Assembly: GCA_020627425.1 (NCBI GenBank)
Contig: JAHKXX010000053.1
Location: 1-5,652, forward strand
Reading direction: 5' to 3'
Origin: a bacterium
GTDB lineage: Bacteria > Bacillota > Clostridia > Oscillospirales > Acutalibacteraceae
DNA: 5,652 bases
Below the pieces are notes generated by a model. It was not told the origin of the DNA, searched no databases, and saw nothing but the letters and a program-made list of their open reading frames with translations. The position numbers were made by a program, and so were the translations under genes. Positions 1 to 4,930 of this stretch are shown piece after piece (position 1 is the stretch's first letter; every line of letters starts with the position of its first letter).

Positions 1-289
1 CCTTGCTTGTTACAGAGCCGAACAGACGTCCGCCGGTGCCTGCCTTTGCGCTAATGGTCAGCGTCTGTCCCTCCAGTCTCTTTGCGTTTGCCTTTGCTTC
101 GTTTGTTGCCACTTCTATTTTGTGCTGCTTTGAGGATTCGGCATTTTTCAGCTCGTTCATCGCCTGAGAATCAGCCTCTCTTGCAAGCTTGTGAGGCATA
201 AGATAGTTTCTGGCATAGCCGTCCGAAACATTTACAAGCTCTCCTTTTTTTCCGGTTCCCTTTACATCTGCAAGCAGTATCACTTTCAT
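1..289 (-). CDS. rplI: 50S ribosomal protein L9, N-terminal part (runs off the left edge)
   Basis: This is a large-subunit ribosomal protein that binds 23S rRNA through its N-terminal domain and helps keep translational fidelity. The 96 readable codons begin MKVILLADVKGTGKKGELVN and continue VSDGYARNYLMP, the hallmark L9 N-terminal domain (residues 1 to about 45). A charged Ala/Lys/Glu-rich stretch (about 45-75) matches the long connecting helix, and the segment ending in GGRLFGSVTSK opens the C-terminal domain. L9 is usually about 148-150 residues, so roughly one third lies outside the window. The ATG at 289-287 is preceded by AAGAGGA (297-303) at about 7 nt spacing. It lies 47 nt downstream of gdpP on the same strand with no terminator seen, so it is probably cotranscribed. 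gdpP-rplI is a widespread Bacillota gene pair. Identification is very secure; only the 3' end is missing. Confidence 0.97.
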   Translation of the reverse strand, partial: MKVILLADVKGTGKKGELVNVSDGYARNYLMPHKLAREADSQAMNELKNAESSKQHKIEVATNEAKANAKRLEGQTLTISAKAGTGGRLFGSVTSK

Positions 290-336
290 GTCTTTTTCCT
301 CTTTTCTTATTGTATTGTGTCAGCGAAAACAAAGCC

Positions 337-2316
337 TCAGCTCTGTTTCTCACTGTTGACCTGTTTTTTGATGTCAAGCTCGTCGATTATGGAAACAAGC
401 TTTTCCCTTGCTTCGTCCATAGTCGTATCCTCTAACTGGCAGGCAGCCATAGTCTGGTGACCGCCTCCGCCGAGAGCCTCCATTATCACCTGTACGTTAA
501 GATCGCCGAGAGAGCGTGCGGAAATATTCACGGTCTTGCCGGTCTTATACATAACGAAGGACGCCTTTACGTTTTCTATACCAAGCAGCTCGTCTGCCGC
601 CTGAGCGGACGCGATGCGGATATCGGGTATATTTTCTTCGGCACAGGCGATAGCGCAGAAATTGTAGATTTCGGCGTCGCTGACTAATTTATATTTTACC
701 TTGTAGGTATCTATAGAATTAGAGAACAGACGCTTTACCTCTACCGTATCCGCGCCGTTGCTTCTCAGATATGCCGCCGCCTCAAAGGTACGTACGCCCG
801 TTCTGAGGACAAAGTTCTTTGTGTCCAGCATTATTCCTGCAAGCAGCGCCTCGCTCTCCAGTCTGCTGAGACTGCCGTCGCCTAGGTACTGTACCAGCTC
901 TGCTACCATCTCTGAGGCGGAGGAGGCATACGGCTCGTGATAGAACACGAGAGAATTGTCTATATGGTTTACCATCATTCTGTGGTGGTCGATAACGACT
1001 ATTCTCTTGCTGCGCTCATATAAAGCCTTTGACTCAAGGAAGTTCGGCGAGTGAGTATCCACAATAATAACAAGCGAATGATCGTCAAGCAGGTCGAGAG
1101 CCTCGCTCTCGCTTTTAAAAATACTCTCAAAGCCCGCCTTCTCAAAGCTTGTGACAAGAGCCCTTGCGAGGGTCTGCTGTTTGTTGATAACTATATATGC
1201 GTTGTGGTGAAGCCCCTTTACAACAGCGCTCCACATACCTATAGCAGAGCCTACGGCGTCCAGGTCGGAATACCTGTGTCCCATGATCAGAACATTACTG
1301 CTGTTATTAATATGCTCGGTAAGGGTAGCTGCAATAACACGGGTACGTACCTTGTCGCGCTTTTCTATACCTTTTGACACGCCGCCAAAGAATTTGTAGG
1401 TCTCCGCCTTTTTTACGGCAGCCTGATCGCCGCCTCTGCCGAGAGCCATTTCCAGCGCCTGTCTTGCCCAAAGCTCGTTTTCCTTAAAGGTACAGCCGCC
1501 TCGTCCGACGCCGATAGAGATAGTCGCGTTCATTCTGTCGCTTATTTTTATTTCTCTTATTTCCTCGAGTATTTTAAACTTTTCCCCGATGAATTTTTTT
1601 ATATATCTTTCCTCCATAACAACGAGATAACGTCCGCCGCTGAGCTTTTTATAGAAGCCTGTAGTAGAGGATACCCATTTTACAATAACCTTCTCTACCG
1701 AAACGGTTATCAGGCTTGCCATACCCTCCTCGGTCTCGCGTTCCAGCTCCTCACTGTTATCAAAGGCGATTATAGCGACAACGGGGCGGGATTCTATATA
1801 CTCGTCCGAGTTTTCCTTATAGGTATTGTCGTCGGCAAAATAAACCGCCGCACCCGTACTGTTCCTTACGGCAAAGACTATATACCATTTACCGTTGTGG
1901 AAGGTATCGACGCCGTTATCCTGATACATAGTATCGGGGTTTTTATTTGACAGATACTCGGCAATATTGTTTCCAACCGGACTTTCTCCGTTACACAGAT
2001 CATTTTTGAAAGCTTCGTTATAAAGAACTATTTCGTTATCCGTGCCTATTACCACAGCAGGCAGGGCAACGCTGTTAATAATACGGTTATCGGGGTCGTT
2101 TATTGTAGTAAGTCCGTCCGTCATTACATTAACGAGATAGCGCTTCAGTCTTACTATACTTATCACGACCGCCGATATACTGATGACAGCGACCACCATC
2201 TCACCGAGAAATAGATATATATTGAAGAACAGTGATGCTCCTGCCATAATAAGCATGGCTACTCCAAGCACCAGAAACAGCGGATTTATATATCTGTTAT
2301 TTATGTCTTTTTTCAA
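337..2316 (-). CDS. gdpP: GdpP-type cyclic-di-AMP phosphodiesterase (TM-PAS-degenerate GGDEF-DHH/DHHA1)
   Basis: This membrane enzyme hydrolyses the second messenger c-di-AMP to pApA, which affects osmolyte and potassium balance, cell-wall stress and beta-lactam tolerance in Bacillota. The 659-residue product is about the length of B. subtilis GdpP (YybT). Two hydrophobic segments lie at about 13-30 and 36-55. A PAS-like domain follows (about 84-150, a heme-binding sensor in characterised homologues), then a degenerate GGDEF domain (about 175-300) with SGGRY at 226-230 in place of the signature. The DHH domain has GHRYSDLD (346-353), Asp420 in IIVDTHSP, the DHH triad 443-445 and Asp498 in LDTKNF. 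The DHHA1 domain carries GGGGH (616-620). All expected catalytic metal ligands are present, so activity is likely. The start is TTG at 2316-2314: an in-frame TAA lies two codons upstream, GGTGG (2323-2327) is well placed, and the next Met (residue 21) would remove part of the first membrane segment. It sits between RNase J and rplI on one strand. The family is certain; physiological details are inferred from homologues. Confidence 0.96.
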   Translation of the reverse strand: MKKDINNRYINPLFLVLGVAMLIMAGASLFFNIYLFLGEMVVAVISISAVVISIVRLKRYLVNVMTDGLTTINDPDNRIINSVALPAVVIGTDNEIVLYNEAFKNDLCNGESPVGNNIAEYLSNKNPDTMYQDNGVDTFHNGKWYIVFAVRNSTGAAVYFADDNTYKENSDEYIESRPVVAIIAFDNSEELERETEEGMASLITVSVEKVIVKWVSSTTGFYKKLSGGRYLVVMEERYIKKFIGEKFKILEEIREIKISDRMNATISIGVGRGGCTFKENELWARQALEMALGRGGDQAAVKKAETYKFFGGVSKGIEKRDKVRTRVIAATLTEHINNSSNVLIMGHRYSDLDAVGSAIGMWSAVVKGLHHNAYIVINKQQTLARALVTSFEKAGFESIFKSESEALDLLDDHSLVIIVDTHSPNFLESKALYERSKRIVVIDHHRMMVNHIDNSLVFYHEPYASSASEMVAELVQYLGDGSLSRLESEALLAGIMLDTKNFVLRTGVRTFEAAAYLRSNGADTVEVKRLFSNSIDTYKVKYKLVSDAEIYNFCAIACAEENIPDIRIASAQAADELLGIENVKASFVMYKTGKTVNISARSLGDLNVQVIMEALGGGGHQTMAACQLEDTTMDEAREKLVSIIDELDIKKQVNSEKQS

Positions 2317-2322
2317 AAATTA

Positions 2323-2327
2323 CCACC
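2323..2327 (-). promoter_or_regulatory. Ribosome binding site fixing the TTG start of gdpP
   Basis: On the minus strand the sequence reads GGTGG, six bases before TTG at 2316-2314. An in-frame TAA lies at 2322-2320, so no earlier start is possible. The imperfect Shine-Dalgarno and the TTG codon together suggest modest translation initiation. This is inferred from sequence only. Confidence 0.75.
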
Positions 2328-2360
2328 GGCTTACTGTATATCACTTAAAAGCTATGTATC

Positions 2361-2389
2361 GCGGCAGCCTGTGCACACTAAGCTGCCGC
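2361..2389 (-). other. Hairpin in the RNase J/gdpP intergenic gap (possible processing or stabilising element)
   Basis: Arms GCGGCAGC (2361-2368) and GCTGCCGC (2382-2389) are perfect inverted repeats. In the minus-strand transcript the stem extends inward by a U-G and a U-A pair to about 10 bp with a 9-nt loop. The U-G pair cannot form on the plus strand, where it is C opposite A. The 3' flank on the minus strand reads GATACATAGC, with no T-run, so it is not a standard intrinsic terminator for RNase J. It sits 13 nt after the RNase J stop codon and 44 nt before the gdpP start. Plausible roles are protecting the 3' end of a processed RNase J mRNA, marking a cleavage site, or partial attenuation. 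The structure is clear; the function is inferred. Confidence 0.6.
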
Positions 2390-2402
2390 TGTATTTTTGG
2401 GG

Positions 2403-4394
2403 TCATACCTCCATAATGATAGGAAGGATCATAGGACTTCTTCTGGTTTTGTCATAAAGCGTTCTTGACAGCTCGTCCTTTATTGCGTTTTTCAGCACTC
2501 CCCACTCATGAACGCCGTCATTTTCACAGTCCTCAAGGGCATGAAGAACGGCGTGTCTCGCGTCATCCATAAGCGGTTCGCTCTCGCGGACATATACAAA
2601 GCCGCGTGACACAATATCGGGTCCTGCGATAATATGTCCGTCCTCGCGGTCAAGGGTAACAACAACTACTATAAGTCCGTCCTGACCGAGGTGTTTTCTG
2701 TCGCGAAGAACTATACTTCCGACGTCTCCTACTCCGAGACCGTCTACAAGCACCTTTCCGGCAGGAACACTCGGCAGCTGCTTGAGTCCGTTACGGCTGA
2801 CTTCCACTACATTTCCTATATCGCCGATAAATATGTTTGATCTCGGCATACCCATCTCCATAGCAAGCTGTGCGTGCTTTACAAGGTGCTTTTGCTCGCC
2901 GTGTACAGGAATAAAGTATCTTGGCTTGGTGAGTCCCTGTATCAGCTTCAGTTCCTCCTGACACGCGTGTCCGGAGACATGCACCTCGTACATAGACTCA
3001 TAAACGACCTTGCAGCCGTGCTTCATCAACTCGTTTATTACGGTACCGACTGTTTTTTCGTTTCCGGGTATAGGCTTTGCGGATATTATTATATAGTCCT
3101 CGGGTCCTACTGCTACTTTTCTGTGATCGGAATAAGCCATTCTCGACAGTGCGGACATAGGCTCACCCTGGCTGCCCGTAGTAACGAGGACTATCTCCTC
3201 GTTTGTATAGTGCGGCAGCATATCTATATCTATTATAAGTCCCTCGGGTACTTCGACATAGCCAAGCTCGGACGCAATCGTCATATAGTTTATCATACTT
3301 CTGCCCGAGAAAGCGACCTTTCTGCCGTATTTTTTCGCACAGTCAAGTATCTGCTGTATTCTGCCGATATTAGAGGCAAAGGTAGCTATTATTATTCTTT
3401 TCTTCTCGGCTTCCTTAAACAGCACGTCAAAGGTATGGCCTACCTTTTGCTCTGTCATAGTATAGCCGGGTCTTTCGGCGTTGGTAGAGTCAGCCATAAG
3501 CGCAAGCACGCCGCTCTTACCAAGCTCTGCAAAGCGCGCGAGATCGATCATTCCGCCGGTAGTAGGCGTACAGTCTATCTTGAAGTCGCCCGTGTGTACT
3601 ATAGTTCCTGCCGGAGTGTGTATAGCCATACCCACAGAGTCGGGTATGGAATGATTTACGTGTATAAATTCGATAGAGAAGCACCCGAGCTTTATTCTCT
3701 GTCCGGGGCTTACGACATTCATTTTTACCTTATTCTGAAGGTTATGTTCCTTGAGCTTACTGCCGACAAGACCGAGGGTCAGTGCGGTTCCGTATATGGG
3801 GAAGTTAAGGTTTTTCAGCAGATACGGCAGTGCGCCTATATGATCCTCGTGACCGTGTGTGAGAACTATACCCTTTATCTTATCTTTATTACGCTCCAGA
3901 TAAGAGAAATCCGGTATAACAAGGTCTACGCCGAGCATATCGCCGTCAGGAAACGCCATTCCGCAGTCAAGCAGAAACATATCGCCGTTACACTCAAAGA
4001 GGGTGATATTTTTTCCGATCTCATTAAGTCCCCCGAGAAATGTAATTTTTACCGACGCATTATCATTCTTTAAATACTGCTTATATCCCTGACCGGATTT
4101 TGTCGTTTTCTGGCTGCGGCTATTGCTCTTTTCGCGCAAAGCTGCTGATCTGTTTTCACCGAGTGTCACCGATGGATTATTATTCCTTGCAGGCAAAATG
4201 TCCGAGATCACTACTCCCTCACCCCCAAGCATTTGATCTGATGCCCTTGAGCGTGGCTGTACCCTTTCAAAAAGCTTTGTGTTTCGTTCATAATTATAGC
4301 TTTTTACCTGTGCCTTACTCATAGGCTTTTTGTTTACGACCTTATTTTTTTTGCCGTTCCTTGATGAGTTTTTTCTGTTGTAGTCTGATAGCAC
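2403..4394 (-). CDS. rnj: Ribonuclease J (metallo-beta-lactamase/beta-CASP) with a basic N-terminal extension
   Basis: RNase J is a cytoplasmic zinc-dependent enzyme with 5'-to-3' exonuclease and endonuclease activity, central to mRNA turnover and rRNA 5' maturation in Bacillota. The catalytic core starts near residue 114 (VKITFLGGLNEIGKN). It carries the metal motif HGHEDH at 180-185 (His180, His182, Asp184, His185), His248 in VNHSIPDS, Asp270 in HTGD, the beta-CASP segments FSGRS (362-366), GSQGEP (407-412) and SGHA (474-477), and His498 in IPVHGE. The C-terminal domain (about 550-663) includes SRGFVYVRES and ends MILPIIMEV. Subtracting about 106 residues aligns these with B. subtilis RNase J1 (His74/76, Asp78, His79, His142, Asp164, total about 555). 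Residues 1-107 are an extra polar tail with about 23 Lys/Arg against 8 Asp/Glu. The GTG start at 4394-4392 is the first possible codon after an in-frame TAA and has GGGAGG upstream. It is the first gene of the probable rnj-gdpP-rplI operon. Subtype J1 versus J2 is not settled, but the complete motifs favour an active enzyme. Confidence 0.97.
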   Translation of the reverse strand: MLSDYNRKNSSRNGKKNKVVNKKPMSKAQVKSYNYERNTKLFERVQPRSRASDQMLGGEGVVISDILPARNNNPSVTLGENRSAALREKSNSRSQKTTKSGQGYKQYLKNDNASVKITFLGGLNEIGKNITLFECNGDMFLLDCGMAFPDGDMLGVDLVIPDFSYLERNKDKIKGIVLTHGHEDHIGALPYLLKNLNFPIYGTALTLGLVGSKLKEHNLQNKVKMNVVSPGQRIKLGCFSIEFIHVNHSIPDSVGMAIHTPAGTIVHTGDFKIDCTPTTGGMIDLARFAELGKSGVLALMADSTNAERPGYTMTEQKVGHTFDVLFKEAEKKRIIIATFASNIGRIQQILDCAKKYGRKVAFSGRSMINYMTIASELGYVEVPEGLIIDIDMLPHYTNEEIVLVTTGSQGEPMSALSRMAYSDHRKVAVGPEDYIIISAKPIPGNEKTVGTVINELMKHGCKVVYESMYEVHVSGHACQEELKLIQGLTKPRYFIPVHGEQKHLVKHAQLAMEMGMPRSNIFIGDIGNVVEVSRNGLKQLPSVPAGKVLVDGLGVGDVGSIVLRDRKHLGQDGLIVVVVTLDREDGHIIAGPDIVSRGFVYVRESEPLMDDARHAVLHALEDCENDGVHEWGVLKNAIKDELSRTLYDKTRRSPMILPIIMEV

Positions 4395-4404
4395 TATTTA
4401 ATTA

Positions 4405-4410
4405 CCTCCC
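4405..4410 (-). promoter_or_regulatory. Ribosome binding site deciding the GTG start of RNase J
   Basis: The minus strand reads GGGAGG followed by TAATTAAATA and then GTG at 4394-4392, about 10 nt spacing. An in-frame TAA at 4400-4398 rules out earlier starts. The next internal ATG (residue 25, at 4322-4320) has no Shine-Dalgarno, so the GTG start and full basic extension are preferred. Confidence 0.85.
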
Positions 4411-4468
4411 GATAAATTAATATTTTTATATAAATCTCATTAATAAAAAACATAGTAATGAACACTGA

Positions 4469-4493
4469 CCGAATCCCCGTAACGGAAATTCGG
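4469..4493 (-). ncRNA. Stem-loop in the 5' leader of the RNase J mRNA
   Basis: On the minus strand, CCGAATTTCCG and CGGGGATTCGG flank a TTA triloop. This gives an 11-bp stem with two adjacent U-G pairs. On the plus strand these positions are C opposite A and would break the stem, so the fold favours the RNase J transcript direction. It lies about 40 nt after the predicted transcription start and 75 nt before the start codon. A run of six T follows only after 18 nt (4450-4445), so it is not a classical terminator. A role in mRNA stability or autoregulation of the nuclease is inferred, not shown. It matches no riboswitch class I know. Confidence 0.5.
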
Positions 4494-4538
4494 CTGTCTC
4501 CCCATATTCTTTTGATCCGTCCAAAACCACTTTCCCCT

Positions 4539-4567
4539 ATTGTACTATATTTTCCTCCCCCCGTCAA
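4539..4567 (-). promoter_or_regulatory. Sigma-A-type promoter for the RNase J-gdpP-rplI cluster
   Basis: On the minus strand, TTGACG (4567-4562) and TACAAT (4544-4539) are separated by exactly 17 nt. Each box differs from consensus at one position. The predicted start is near 4532, giving a leader of about 138 nt before the GTG start of RNase J. The spacer is unusually purine-rich and begins with a run of G. A GC-rich palindrome abuts and overlaps the -35 box, which may affect regulation. Confidence 0.75.
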
Positions 4568-4583
4568 GCGGCGTGCCGCCGCT
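4567..4583. repeat. GC-rich palindrome touching the RNase J -35 box
   Basis: Arms AGCGGCG (4567-4573) and CGCCGCT (4577-4583) are perfect inverted repeats around TGC. A direct GTCAA copy lies at each side (4563-4567 and 4584-4588). The left copy is part of the -35 box. The position suits a dimeric regulator, or it may be a chance GC-rich cruciform. No regulator is identified. Confidence 0.4.
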
Positions 4584-4669
4584 GTCAATTCGCGCACTCG
4601 ACTTGATGTTACCGCCTACTTTTTGGCACGCGTACGGGTTTGATTTATTGTACCTCTTTTTCCGCGTCA

Positions 4670-4686
4670 CGGCGCTCAGGGCGCCG
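4670..4686. repeat. Short GC-rich inverted repeat
   Basis: Arms CGGCGC (4670-4675) and GCGCCG (4681-4686) flank TCAGG. The repeat lies mid-way in the divergent region. No T-run follows on either strand, so it is not a terminator. Its short arms and GC-rich surroundings make a chance origin possible. Confidence 0.3.
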
Positions 4687-4726
4687 CTTAGCGCTGCTTT
4701 GAAGTGAAAATGAGTATATTTCTCTT

Positions 4727-4757
4727 CTCTACTTATTGTATCCAAAAATAAGTAGAG
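4727..4757. repeat. Perfect 11-bp inverted repeat, possible operator or RNA hairpin
   Basis: CTCTACTTATT (4727-4737) and AATAAGTAGAG (4747-4757) are perfectly complementary around a 9-nt loop. Arm centres are 20 bp apart, about two helical turns, which fits a protein dimer binding one DNA face. No T-run follows on either strand. It lies about 100 bp upstream of the -35 box of the right-hand gene and about 160 bp upstream of the RNase J promoter. The function is unknown. Confidence 0.5.
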
Positions 4758-4786
4758 CGAGTATGACGTGTGTTCCCGTAAGCATT

Positions 4787-4810
4787 ATTACTTCTTCAGT
4801 CTTCAGTAAT
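4787..4810. repeat. Nested inverted and tandem repeat upstream of the binding-protein promoter
   Basis: ATTACT (4787-4792) and AGTAAT (4805-4810) form a 6-bp inverted repeat. Inside and overlapping it is a tandem CTTCAGT duplication (4794-4800, 4801-4807). It lies about 50 bp upstream of the -35 box at 4857. It could be a regulator site, but the repeats are short enough to be accidental. Confidence 0.25.
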
Positions 4811-4856
4811 TTCTAAACTGTCTATCGTGTTTTGGTTAATTATGATAAACAACCTA

Positions 4857-4885
4857 TTGAGAAAGGTGTAAGAATGTGTTATTAT
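4857..4885 (+). promoter_or_regulatory. Extended -10 promoter for the substrate-binding protein gene
   Basis: TTGAGA (4857-4862) and TATTAT (4880-4885) are 17 nt apart. TG at 4877-4878, one base before the -10 box, makes an extended -10. The predicted start is near 4892, giving a leader of about 40 nt. The ribosome binding site AAGGAGA (4916-4922) sits 8 nt before ATG at 4931. Both boxes and the spacing are good, so expression should be strong unless repressed. Confidence 0.75.
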
Positions 4886-4930
4886 TGTAGAGGCTTTTAA
4901 AACCAGTACATCAAAAAGGAGAATCAAAAA

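Larger units (their letters stand above)
4395..4930. other. Divergent intergenic region without a credible gene
   Basis: These 536 nt separate the minus-strand RNase J operon from the plus-strand binding-protein gene. Short open frames here have no ribosome binding site, no recognisable protein motif and odd composition, so I call no gene. The region holds a 5' leader with hairpin (4395-4532), the RNase J promoter (4539-4567), a GC-rich palindrome (4567-4583), a second GC hairpin (4670-4686), an 11-bp inverted repeat (4727-4757), a weak repeat cluster (4787-4810) and the promoter of the right-hand gene (4857-4885). At 4590-4669 and 4811-4856 I see no convincing element. The region is long for a simple divergent promoter pair, which leaves room for regulator binding or a small RNA. 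Confidence 0.7.

Noticed and set aside
171..377. Small minus-strand open frame across the gdpP/rplI junction
   Set aside because: It overlaps the real L9 N-terminus and the gdpP 3' end in another frame, and its protein is basic with no family features.
2361..2400. Intrinsic terminator on the plus strand (hairpin followed by GTATTTTT)
   Set aside because: No plus-strand gene precedes it, and on the transcribed minus strand the hairpin has no T-run.
2874..4073. A 399-codon open frame on the plus strand, antisense to RNase J
   Set aside because: It lies wholly inside the certain RNase J gene, has no ribosome binding site before its start and shows no recognisable domain. Long antisense frames arise from codon bias on the coding strand.
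4445..4493. Attenuator made of the leader hairpin and the six-T run in front of RNase J
   Set aside because: The T-run starts 18 nt after the stem and no good stem ends directly before it.
4583..4588. Perfect TTGACA on the minus strand as a second RNase J -35 box
   Set aside because: At 15-19 nt spacing the sequence is GC-rich with nothing like a -10 box. The TTGACG at 4567-4562 pairs properly with TACAAT.
4394..4745. Short open frames within the divergent region on both strands
   Set aside because: They overlap the promoter and palindromes, lack ribosome binding sites and have compositions expected from untranslated GC-rich repeats.
4841..4846. TATGAT as an alternative -10 box for the binding-protein gene
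   Set aside because: The corresponding -35 position reads CTGTCT, a poor match, while the extended -10 promoter at 4857-4885 is much better.
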